From: JAKALD01 sp963817785
GTDB lineage: Bacteria > Pseudomonadota > Gammaproteobacteria > Burkholderiales > SG8-39
Assembly (NCBI GenBank): GCA_963817785.1
Contig: CAWFPL010000008.1
Coordinates: 186,001-250,000, forward strand
DNA: 64,000 nucleotides
Direction: 5' to 3'
Part shown: piece after piece, positions 32,171-40,690 of the stretch
How positions within the stretch are numbered: position 1 is the first letter of the stretch
Layout of the letters: every line of letters starts with the position of its first letter
The notes under the pieces: model-generated
Databases searched by the model: none
Told to the model about the DNA's origin: nothing
The model's input: only the letters and a program-made list of their open reading frames with translations
Made by a program: the position numbers and the translations under genes

Positions 32171-33330
32171 ATGCCGAGAAAGAGTCCATTTAGCATCGAT
32201 CTCACGCGGAACGAGGCAATCGAGTTACACCGCAGAGCAAACAAGTATACGTTGCCGTACTTCGAGGTCGTTCGAGCCAGGATGATCCTGATGGCGGCCG
32301 ATGGGTTGGGCAACGATGAGATCGCCGCGCGACTGGACACGGGCCGGGACGTGGTCAGCCAATGGCGCAAGCGCTTCTTCAAGGAGCGATTGGCGGGGCT
32401 CGAAGAACGATCCCGCCCGGGGCGCCCCCGGGCCTTTCCCCCCAGAGCTCAGCGTTGAGGTCAAGGCGCTGGCATGCGAGTTGCCGTGCACGCTGGGGGT
32501 GCCGCTGTCACGGCTGAGCGTGGCCGACGTGCGCCAGCAGGTCGAGCAACGCGGGCTGGTGGCGCGCATCAGTGACAGCACGATCTGGCGCTGGCTGCAT
32601 GAGGACGCTATCCGGCCCTGGCAGCACCGCTTGCTGGATCTTCCCGCGCGATCCCGAGTTCCAGGTCAAGGCCGCTCGCATCCTTGATCTGTACGAGCGC
32701 CGCTGGCAGGGGCAGCGCTTGCGCGACGATGAGTTCGTCGTCTCCACCGACGAGAAGACCAGCATCCAGGCGCGCATCCGCATTCACCCGAGCCTGCCAC
32801 CGCGGTCGACGCGACCGATGCGCATCGAACACGAGTACGCCCGCGGCGGCGCGTGGGCCTATCTGGCCGCGCTCGATGTGCATCGCGCCAAGGTGTTCGG
32901 ACGCTGTGAGCCCACCACCGGCATCGCGCCGTTTGCGCGACTGGTCGATCAAGTCATGCGCCAGTGGCCCTACCGCGAAGCCCGCCGGGTCTTCTGGATC
33001 ATGGACAACGGCTCCTCGCACCGCGGCGAGGCCTCGGTGCAACGGCTGACACAGGCGCACCCCCGGCTGGTGCCGGTGCACGGCCCCGTGCACGCGAGCT
33101 GGCTCACCCAGATCGAGATCTACTTCTCCATCGTCCAGCGCAAGGTGCTCACGCCCAATGACTTCCCCGACCTGCAGGCCATCGCGCAGCGGCTGGCCGA
33201 CTTCGAACGCTACTACGAAAGCATCGCGCACCCGTTCGAGTGGAAGTTCACGCGCGCGGACCTCAACGCCTTGCTCGCCCGCATGCGCTGGCGCTATGCG
33301 CATGCCCAGCCCCTCAAGCTGGCGGCTTGA
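32171..33330 (+). pseudogene. IS630-family transposase with two frameshifts
   Basis: Three successive frames give one protein: HTH part 'PRKSPFSIDLTRNEAIEL' (32171-32440), then 'ELSVEVKALACELPCTLG' (to about 32640), then 'IFPRDPEFQVKAARILDLY' to 33330. DDE residues are still visible: 'VVSTDEKTSIQAR', 'WIMDNGSSHRGEA', 'ASWLTQIEIYFSIVQ'. Breaks are near the C-run at 32440 and at about 32640. A strong GGGAGG precedes the start. Not functional unless frameshifting occurs at two places, which is unlikely. Confidence 0.85.
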
Positions 33331-33417
33331 AAATACGTGGTCGAACTTCTGAAGTGGAGTACTAAGACGCTACCAGGAGGAAGTTAGTAAAGTCGGTTTT
33401 CGGAGGAGAAGACGGGC

Positions 33418-33683
33418 ATGAAGAAGACGCGTTTTACGGAGCAACAGATCATCGGGTTTCTGAAGGAGGCCGAGGCCGGGATGCCAGTCAAGGAGCTTTG
33501 CCGGAAGCACGGTTTCAGCGACGCGGCGTTTCTATGGCTGGCGCTCGAAATACGGGGGTCTGCAGGTCAATGAGGCCAGGCGGTTACGGGAGCTCGAAGC
33601 CGAGAACGCGAAGCTGAGGAAGCTCTTGGCGGAGGCGCACCTGGACGTAGAGGCGCTCAAGGTCGCCTTCGGGGTAAAGGGCG
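33418..33683 (+). pseudogene. IS3-family transposase OrfA remnant
   Basis: 'MKKTRFTEQQIIGFLKEAEA' and 'VKELCRKHGFSDAAF' form the OrfA HTH. After a one-base shift the frame continues with 'RLRELEAENAKLRKLLAE', the leucine-zipper part. OrfB is missing because the next element begins at 33684. IS407/IS2-like OrfA by similarity of wording. Confidence 0.8.
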
Positions 33684-35167
33684 GAGTTTCAGCGTTAGTT
33701 GGACACTTGAGTTTCAGCGTTAGTTGGACACCGAGTGCTCGAAAGACATTGCGCGGGGGAAATGGAGGGAGCCCGTAGGGCGACCGGAATTTCCCCCGCG
33801 CGGCAACTCGCGCGCTCGGGGCTGCGGGTCGCCGGATTAGCCCCCCCTGCTTCGTAGCGCGTGCTCGCTTGCTGTAGCGTTCTCGGATTTCGATAGGTGA
33901 GTGCGATGGCTAAAAACATTCGGTCGAACAACGCCGCCACCAGCTCGTTCAGGCGGTTCGCTCGGGGCGAAGCTTGCGCTCGGTAGCGACGCAATTCGGG
34001 GTCAGCCGTGGCGCGGTGGCCTACTGGGTTTCGCATGCCCTCGGTAGACGCATTGACCGAGTGCCGTTCGCTAACCGCAAGCCCGGCAGGGCCTCTAACC
34101 GCACGCCTGCGCGGCTGGAACGGCTCATCTTGAGCACGCGCCGTGCGCTGCGGGACAAAAGCGTCTTGGGCGAGACGGGCCCCAGGCCATCAGCTTGGCC
34201 CTGCAGCACAACCGTACTGCCGAGCAGCTGCCGTCGCGCATCACCATCTACCGAGTGCTTGCGCGTCACGGGGTACTCGATGGCGTGCATCGGCAACGCC
34301 GGCCGGCACCGCCCAAGGGCTGGTATCTGCCCGATCTGGCCGCGGGACAAGCCGAGCTCGACAGCTTCGATTTCATCGTGGAGCTCAAGATCGCTGCAGG
34401 ACCCCTTGTCGATGTGCTCACCGGCACCAGCCTGCACGGCGCACTGGCCGAGGCCTGGGTCATGCAGCGGCCCAGCGCACGGGCCACGCTGCAAGCCCTG
34501 CTTGAGCGCTGGCGCCGCGAGGGGCTGCCCACCTACGCGCAGTTTGACAACGACACGATCTTCCAGGGAGCCCACCAGTTCGCCGACACCGTCGGGCGTA
34601 TCACCAGGCTGTGTCTGGCACTGGGAGTGGTCCCGGTGTTCGCCCCACCGCGCGAGCCGGGCTTCCAGAACGCCATCGAAGGCTTCAATGCCCTGTGGCA
34701 AAGCAAGGTCTGGCAGCGCCACCGCTGCCCCGATGTCGAAGCCTTGGCGGCTGTCTCCGCACGTTACATCGCGGCCTATCGCGCCAAGACTGCTACCCGC
34801 CGGGAAACCGCCCCCAGGCGGCGCAGCTTCCCCAAAGGCTTCAAGCTCAACCTCGGCACCCCACTCAAGGGAACCATGATCTTCCTGCGTCGCAGCGATG
34901 ATCACGGCAGCGTTCATCTGCTCGGCAGAGCCCTCCCTGTCGCTCAACATTGGCCTCATCGGCTCGTTCGCTGCGAAGTTGACTTCACGCATCAGCGCAT
35001 CCGCTTTTACGCACTACGCCGACGTGACCCCGCTCGCCAACCGCTGCTACGTGAGCTTGCATACCCTCGCCCAAAAAAACCATTCCAAGGCAAACCATGA
35101 GTGTCCAAACAACGCTGAAACTTTGTCACATCGACGTCAAAAAAGTGTCCAACTAACGCTGAAACTC
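33684..35167. mobile_element. IS481-like insertion sequence with doubled terminal repeats
   Basis: Ends are inverted repeats of 23 bp containing TTTCAGCGTTAGTTGGACAC: 33684-33706 on the left and 35145-35167, inverted, on the right. Each end has a second copy just inside (33709-33731; 35101-35122, imperfect). The element splits the IS3-family OrfA gene. It contains a single decayed transposase gene. Confidence 0.75.
33906..35100 (+). pseudogene. IS481-like (rve) transposase, frameshifted
   Basis: HTH part 'LRSVATQFGVSRGAVAYWV' in one frame. After a shift near 34175 the rest of the protein follows ('PSRITIYRVLARHGVLDGV', 'YLPDLAAGQAELDSFDFIVE', 'YAQFDNDTIFQGAHQFAD', 'FQNAIEGFNALWQSKVWQ'). The DDE core residues lie in the last three segments. 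Another shift separates the ATG at 33906 from the HTH. Hence inactive in its present form. Confidence 0.75.
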
Positions 35168-35484
35168 GCCCCACTCCGCATAAGCATGATGCGTTTCCAA
35201 GGCGATTCCCAAGGAGGAGGAGGTCATGTTTGAGAAGTTTTTCGATTCATCTGCGGATGGTCTGGCGCGTGTGCGCACCCTGCAATCTGGCGCCTTCGTC
35301 CTTACTCAGGGCCGACGAAGCGCCGACGCAACGCAGGTTCGGCGTGTACGAAGTCTGTGCCTAATGTGCCACCTCTGACCGAGCGCCGGTCGCTTCCCTT
35401 CGCCCCACAAGTGCAAGGCTGTCCACTATCAAAGCGTTGCTGCGCGAAGAAGTCGCGCTGCTTGATTCCAATTCGCTAGCGACC
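35168..35484. other. Intergenic DNA with a short frame of unknown value
   Basis: A GGAGGAGGAGGTC ribosome site precedes ATG 35226, whose ~50-codon frame ('MFEKFFDSSADGLARVRTL') matches nothing I recognise. It could be the 5' end of a gene truncated by rearrangement. No other feature seen. Confidence 0.3.
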
Positions 35485-35844
35485 TTATCTTCCCACGTCG
35501 CTTCCCAAGTCGCGAATGAAGCGGTTGTTCTTGTCGACCAGAATGATCCTGGGATTGAGCGGACGGTCAGTTAGTTCAAAACCCATAATGATGATTTGCT
35601 CGCCGGCCTTAATAAGATGTGCCGCCGCGCCGTTCATGCAAATATTGCCAGATGCTGGCATGCCTGCAATAGTGTAAGTCTCAAGTCTCGCGCCGGTGGT
35701 ATTGCTCACCACCATCACCTTTTCACCAACCCAGAGGCCCGCACGTTCCATCAGGTCGGCGTCGATGGTGATGCTTCCTATATAGGCGACGTTCGCTTCA
35801 GTTACCGTAGCGTTGTGAATCTTGGATCGGATAGCGAAGCGCAT
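35485..35844 (-). CDS. panD: Aspartate 1-decarboxylase (PanD-like)
   Basis: 119 aa. PanD makes beta-alanine from aspartate for pantothenate synthesis. It is pyruvoyl-dependent and self-cleaves between Gly and Ser of a conserved motif, here 'VAYIGSITIDADLMERAG' (Gly24-Ser25 by family numbering). Other family signatures: 'RSKIHNATVTEAN', 'ARLETYTIAG', 'CMNGAAAHLIKAGEQIIIM'. Length is slightly under the common 126 aa. It stands alone between IS remnants without panB/panC. The base composition is a little less GC-rich than its neighbours, which suggests transfer. Alternative role: decarboxylation of a related amino acid. Confidence 0.88.
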   Translation of the reverse strand: MRFAIRSKIHNATVTEANVAYIGSITIDADLMERAGLWVGEKVMVVSNTTGARLETYTIAGMPASGNICMNGAAAHLIKAGEQIIIMGFELTDRPLNPRIILVDKNNRFIRDLGSDVGR

Positions 35845-35889
35845 ACAAAATACGATAAGAGATTACTCAGCAAGACTAGAATCTATCTC

Positions 35890-36012
35890 AAAATCGTTTC
35901 AGCAGCATCGTGATCGACGCCAACTGCACGAATCCAAGGAAATTGGCCGCGTAGTACTCCCATCGAACCAGCAAGCGACGCTTCCAATGCAGCCATGCGA
36001 AGAACCGGGCCA
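35890..36012 (-). pseudogene. IS5-family transposase C-terminal remnant
   Basis: Read leftward, the frame gives 'FAWLHWKRRLLVRWEYYA' and 'FLGFVQLASITMLLKRF', which is the C-terminal end of IS5-family transposases. Nothing else of the element is found. Confidence 0.6.
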
Positions 36013-36037
36013 TCACGAAACGTGACCGCTCTCAGGG

Positions 36038-36188
36038 GGTACTCGCCTCGCAACCGAGCAACGCCTTCGCGAAGAAGATCAGCTCGGAAACGATGACGGA
36101 CTCACCTGCGGCGATGAAGAGTTTCCAGGAGAACGAGACCGCGACGTTCCGGCGCATTGCCGAGGCCGCGGGGCTGAAGGCGGAATGA
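36038..36188 (+). pseudogene. Possible Bug/TctC-type binding protein C-terminal remnant
   Basis: A frame ending at TGA 36186-36188 reads 'AFAKKISSETMTDSPAAMK' and 'TATFRRIAEAAGLKAE'. This resembles the last ~45 residues of tripartite tricarboxylate transporter receptors, which often end 'AGIKAE' or similar. Weak but consistent with many such genes in the region. Confidence 0.4.
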
Positions 36189-36215
36189 ACGCGCTCGATC
36201 GCAGCCCGAGAAGGC

Positions 36216-37007
36216 CTAGTAGACGCGGCCCGCGGTCGAAGTGACAAACTTCTGCGGCAGGGCCTCCATGTACTCACGATGCAGTCGCACCACGCGGCGC
36301 AGCGCGGTCAGGCAGTTCTGCTTTTCCGCGCGCAGCTTCGAGATCCTGCCACCCAGACCCAGCACCATCGGCGGCTGGTGCTGCGGCGCCGCCAGTAGCA
36401 TCGTGATAATGCCGGAGCCCGGCGTCGCCAAGCCCTCGCTGTAGGCGTAGCCGCGGTCGCGGCATGCGTCGAGCTTGACGACTAGGTCGTCGAGTCGCAC
36501 TTTGTTCGCTTCTGGCTCCTGCGCGTTGATCCGGACCGTCAATGCGCGCACCTCGGCCTTCGACTTCAACGTCAGGATCACATGGCCCATCGCCGAGCGC
36601 AGCAGCGGGCGCAAGGCGCCGGTATTGACGTCGGTGCGCACCTCTTCGGTGCCCTTCACGACATGGATGTACTGAACGTGAAAACCACTCTGGACGCCGA
36701 GCACCGCCGTGCAGCCAGTCTCGTCGCGCAGCTTATACATCAGCCGCACAATCGTGCCGTCGCTGAGTAGCGCATCGTTCACCCAGATGCCCAGCAACGC
36801 GGCCCGCACCGTGGGCACGAATGTACGGTCACCTTGCGCATAGTCGAGATAGCCGAGGTCGCGCAAGGTATTGAGCAATGCAAACGTGCTCGATGCTGGA
36901 TAGCTGAGGGAATTAGAGATCTGCGTAAGGGTGGCTGGCGCCCGGCGCCGCGCGAAGTACTCGAATACTTCGACGACACGCTGCGCGGATTTCACGGGTC
37001 GAGGCAT
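36216..37007 (-). CDS. IclR-family transcriptional regulator
   Basis: 263 aa from ATG 37007 ('MPRPVKSAQRVVEVFEYF'). N-terminal winged HTH (about 8-75: 'TLTQISNSLSYPASSTFALL', 'LRDLGYLDY'). C-terminal IclR effector domain (about 85-255: 'TGCTAVLGVQSGFHVQYIHV', 'GSGIITMLLAAPQ'). IclR regulators bind small aromatic or aliphatic acids and recognise short palindromes. It is near, but not adjacent to, two operons with palindromic upstream repeats (42747-42836, 53399-53487) and could control them, which is an inference. Confidence 0.9.
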   Translation of the reverse strand: MPRPVKSAQRVVEVFEYFARRRAPATLTQISNSLSYPASSTFALLNTLRDLGYLDYAQGDRTFVPTVRAALLGIWVNDALLSDGTIVRLMYKLRDETGCTAVLGVQSGFHVQYIHVVKGTEEVRTDVNTGALRPLLRSAMGHVILTLKSKAEVRALTVRINAQEPEANKVRLDDLVVKLDACRDRGYAYSEGLATPGSGIITMLLAAPQHQPPMVLGLGGRISKLRAEKQNCLTALRRVVRLHREYMEALPQKFVTSTAGRVY

Positions 37008-37120
37008 GAGATGGCCTTTCTGTCGGAAAGGCTTATCGTACACGGCGCAAGCCTACGAACTGAAGCGAACGGGCACCCAATGATGGTGATGACACGCCTC
37101 GAAAATGCAGCCCATCCGAC

Positions 37121-38452
37121 TCAGAGCTTAACGAAGCCTATCCCGTTCCTGAACGCTATTTCTGTGCCGAATGGAGTTGACAACTCACCAACATAATTTA
37201 TGATGCGCTCGCCTTCCTCATTGTCTGCGAGCATGGGGAACCCGCTTGCCGAACGAGGCGTTAGGACAAGAGTCACAGGGTAAAGTCTCAACTCAAGGAG
37301 GTTCCATCCTTCCCCGAAGGAACAAACAGCAACCACGGCTGCGTTAGGAATGGGCGGAGAAACGAGGCCATCTCGTTGTCCTGCCTGTCTTGGCATCTTC
37401 TCCCGAGCATCGTATACATCTGCAGGTGTCGCTTCAGATGCCACTGTATTGAGGCGAAACTGAGGTGACATATAAACCTCTGCAGGGAGTCTCGTGACCG
37501 TGTTATTCATTTTGATAAAATCTCCCGGATCATAAAATATAGGCTTGCCTCGATACAGTTCTATCCCCCTGAGTGGGTGGTGGCACCCCTCAGCAACAAA
37601 CATGTCTGCTCCTGCATCCACGCATGCCTTGGCAAAAGGTGGTAAAAATTTTGGTGGGGCATACATACCTTTGTCGGGATCCCACTCATGGTTGTGGAGG
37701 TGCACAAGCACGTAATCCGCTTGCCTTCTTGCCTCCCTCACGGCGCGAAGATTGCCCTCAGCATCTTCTTCCTCGACGACTGTCGATGCTCCTGGTCCGT
37801 CACCCTGCACGAATTTGGTGATTGTATTTTCCGCGCCCGGTATGCTGAAGAAGAATGACCGCCCGACTTGTTGGGTCTTCCATCCAATCTTAGGACCCAA
37901 TTGCTTCAGGATCTCTATTGTCGCCAAATCGACCACATGGTAGAAACGAAGCGGATTTACTCCCGGCCTGCCTTTTATGTCCTTCCTTGCCTCACCTGCC
38001 CTGCCCCATCTAGGGAAGCTAGATGTCATCGATATAAGAGCTATTCTTCCCATTTTCGTATCAATGTAGGCGGGTTCCCTTGCCTCCGCCAGGTTTCTGC
38101 CGGTTCCGGCATGGGGTAGTTTGGCCTCATTCAATGCCTTCCAAGTAGAAAAAAGGCCTCCATAAGAATAATCCAGGCAATGATTATGAGCGAGCGAAAC
38201 GATATCGAAGCCCGCCCATTTCAATTCTTCAGCCACAAAACTTGGCGATCGCATGGGCGTTCTCCCCGGTTCGGCGGCCGGATATAGCTCATCGCCTTCA
38301 TAGTCGTGGATTATCGTTTCAAAATGAGTGTATGCAACATCAGCATCCCTGAGGATGTTGACCAGTGAGAGAAACCTCTCTTCTGTGTGGACGGAAAGCC
38401 GTCTGTTGATGATTGCATCACCAGTGATCGCAAGAGTAAATTTCTTTTCCAT
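37121..38452 (-). CDS. CapA-family (PGA_cap metallophosphatase-like) protein
   Basis: 443 aa, no signal peptide ('MEKKFTLAITGDAIINRRL'). The family of poly-gamma-glutamate capsule protein CapA shows 'GDAIINRRL', 'VSLAHNHCLDYSYGG' (conserved Asn-His), 'VLVHLHNHEWDP' and 'VAEGCHHPLRGIELYRGKPI', metal-binding signatures of this calcineurin-like fold. Here it is a stand-alone enzyme in a catabolic region without capsule genes, so the substrate is unknown. The gene is visibly AT-richer than its neighbours, suggesting horizontal origin. Unusual: the motifs have Asn-His-Glu and His-His where other members have Gly-His-His-like forms. Confidence 0.8.
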   Translation of the reverse strand: MEKKFTLAITGDAIINRRLSVHTEERFLSLVNILRDADVAYTHFETIIHDYEGDELYPAAEPGRTPMRSPSFVAEELKWAGFDIVSLAHNHCLDYSYGGLFSTWKALNEAKLPHAGTGRNLAEAREPAYIDTKMGRIALISMTSSFPRWGRAGEARKDIKGRPGVNPLRFYHVVDLATIEILKQLGPKIGWKTQQVGRSFFFSIPGAENTITKFVQGDGPGASTVVEEEDAEGNLRAVREARRQADYVLVHLHNHEWDPDKGMYAPPKFLPPFAKACVDAGADMFVAEGCHHPLRGIELYRGKPIFYDPGDFIKMNNTVTRLPAEVYMSPQFRLNTVASEATPADVYDAREKMPRQAGQRDGLVSPPIPNAAVVAVCSFGEGWNLLELRLYPVTLVLTPRSASGFPMLADNEEGERIINYVGELSTPFGTEIAFRNGIGFVKL

Positions 38453-38716
38453 CTAATAGAACTCCCCCACGCACTCAAAAAACAGTTGCGCGCCTCGCTG
38501 CTCAGCCATTACCCGCCGCGCACGTCATCCTGTTGCTTACTGCTGCCTGGCAATCCTGTTAATCTTATGAATTTTCTCGCAAATGGACTTGAGCAGTTGC
38601 AGGATTAGCAAAAAATTGCTGCACCAACATCGTGATTCGTAAACATTCAGTGAGTCACACGGTAAGTCCGACAGTGACGCGCCAACAGATTGCCGGATGC
38701 ATAATCATCTGCGGAC

Positions 38717-40153
38717 TTACAGGCGCAACGTGACACACTTCAACTGCGTGTAATGGTGCAGCGCCTCAAGGCCCTTCTCGCGACCGTAGCCGCTCAACTT
38801 GTAGCCACCTAGCGGGGTTTCTATGCCACCAGCCAGATACTCGTTGACGTAGATCTGCCCCGCATCGATTTGCGCAGCAACCCGATGCGCGCGTGACAAA
38901 TCGCGCGTCCAGATCCCTGCCGCTAGACCATAGCCAGTATCGTTAGCGATTTCGATCGCCTGCATTTCGTCATCAAACGGCATCACACAGGCTATCGGCC
39001 CGAAGATTTCCTCGCGAGCGATTCGCATGCTATTGCTAACCCCGCTATAGATCGTGGGCGATACAAACCATCCGCCCTTCAGCGTCGGATCCTGCGGAAG
39101 TGATCCTCCAACTTCCGCCACAGCACCTTCCATGCGCGCCACGGCGTAATACTCCTGCACCTTCTCGTACTGAGCACGAGTGGTCATCGGCCCTACAACG
39201 CTTTCTTCACCACCGACCGTATATACCCCTATGGCCTCTTTCATTGCTTGAATGAACTCGTCATGGATTAACCGCTCGACGAGAATTCGTGTACCAGCCA
39301 GGCAGATTTGGCCGGCATGCTGGAGAAATCCCTTCAAGACTCCAGGCACTGCCGCCGCGACATCGGCATCGGCAAACACAATGTTGGGCGACTTGCCACC
39401 CAATTCCAACGTCAGGGGTAGAATTCGGTCGGCGGCGACTTTGCCGATCTCACGCCCGGCGCGCAAGGATCCGGTAAAAGCCACCTTGCGTACGTCCCTA
39501 TGTAGAACGAGGCTTTCACCGGCCTCTTTGCCAAATCCCGTGACCACGTTCAATACGCCTGCCGGCAGACCACACTCCTGAACCGCTATCCGCGCCAATT
39601 CGAGCAATGATGCTGACGTGGCCTCGGAGGGCTTGGCCACCACTGTGTTACCTGCCGCAAGCGCTGGAGCGCAAGCCCGTCCCGCCTGATTGAGCGGCGC
39701 ATTCCAGGGAAGAATTACGCCCACAACACCGAACGGTTCTCGACGAGTGTACGAGTGATAGCCTGCTCCCAGATCGATCGTATTCCCTTGAATCGCATTG
39801 ACCAGTCCGCCGTAGAACTCGAAGTACTGCGCGGCTACCTCCGCGTCGCCCTTGGCCATCGGCATTGACCTGCCCGTCTCGCGACACACAATTCCAGCAA
39901 GTCCGGCTAAATGCTCCCGGATCTTGCGTACGATCTCCATCAGGATGCGACCACGCACACTTGGTCGCAAATTCCGCCAAGCAGGTAGTGCAGCACGTGC
40001 AGCAGCTACGGCGCGATCGACATCACTAGCATTTCCACGTGCCACCCGAGAGATTACCTGCCCGTTCCTCGGGTTATACCCATCAAGATAGAGGCCACTG
40101 GTTGGCGGCATGGATTGGCCGTCTATGAAATGCTCCAATTGGGTCATCGCCAT
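38717..40153 (-). CDS. Aldehyde dehydrogenase (NAD(P)+-dependent)
   Basis: 478 aa from ATG 40153 with GAGGAGC upstream; a longer start at 40213 is possible. 'VVGVILPWNAPLNQAGRACA' (Asn of the oxyanion hole), 'AFTGSLRAGREIGKVAA' (NAD binding), 'LTLELGGKSPNIVF' (general base Glu) and 'GFLQHAGQICLAGTRILV' (nucleophile Cys) are all present. It oxidises an aldehyde to a carboxylate. The GMC oxidoreductase at 40658-42292 on the same strand is a natural partner: alcohol to aldehyde to acid. About 500 bp with a decarboxylase remnant separate them. Confidence 0.93.
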   Translation of the reverse strand: MAMTQLEHFIDGQSMPPTSGLYLDGYNPRNGQVISRVARGNASDVDRAVAAARAALPAWRNLRPSVRGRILMEIVRKIREHLAGLAGIVCRETGRSMPMAKGDAEVAAQYFEFYGGLVNAIQGNTIDLGAGYHSYTRREPFGVVGVILPWNAPLNQAGRACAPALAAGNTVVAKPSEATSASLLELARIAVQECGLPAGVLNVVTGFGKEAGESLVLHRDVRKVAFTGSLRAGREIGKVAADRILPLTLELGGKSPNIVFADADVAAAVPGVLKGFLQHAGQICLAGTRILVERLIHDEFIQAMKEAIGVYTVGGEESVVGPMTTRAQYEKVQEYYAVARMEGAVAEVGGSLPQDPTLKGGWFVSPTIYSGVSNSMRIAREEIFGPIACVMPFDDEMQAIEIANDTGYGLAAGIWTRDLSRAHRVAAQIDAGQIYVNEYLAGGIETPLGGYKLSGYGREKGLEALHHYTQLKCVTLRL

Positions 40154-40399
40154 AACTTTTGTGCTCCTCAATAAATTGCTCGTTAATTTGGCAATACTCT
40201 CGATCACATGCACGACCGCGCCATTGTCGGAGATTAGACGGTCCGATAACCAAATCGCTCCTATTGCCGCTCAATATGCCAATACTATCGAGGCGAGGGG
40301 AATAGCGTCACGAGCGAATGGCCGCCACCCTGTGTCAGTACTGCGCGGTTCAAATAGAGGTTGAGCTGCTACAGTCCATGATTGGAGAGGTTTCGAGCG

Positions 40400-40690
40400 A
40401 TGAAGGGTGTCGTCGATTTACACGATGAAGGCCGGTGCGAGCAATCTCCAGACGCCCGTAACCAGTTGGACCCTCGCCTGCGAGAGCTGGCGATTCTCCA
40501 GGTGAGATGGCTCGCACCTTCGCTCTGCGCATTCTCACAGCACTCGGAGATCGCGCGTGGGTTCTCTATCAGAATTACATCACTGCGCGAGGCACCGCGC
40601 ACCACGGCCTGGAGTGAACCGGCCAGCAGCGTCGACGCAGAGCGAATCTGCTACAGGTCACGCAGCCTGAGCATCTTCACGGATCATGTC
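40400..40690 (+). pseudogene. Carboxymuconolactone decarboxylase family remnant
   Basis: The frame from ATG 40400 reads 'NQLDPRLRELAILQVRWL', a common CMD-family segment, then 'FSQHSEIARGFSIR', 'TAWSEPASSVDAERICY' and 'FTDHVGRLLPN', in the family's order but without its catalytic Cys-Cys/His pattern. It then runs antisense into the GMC gene. Degenerate and truncated. Confidence 0.55.
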
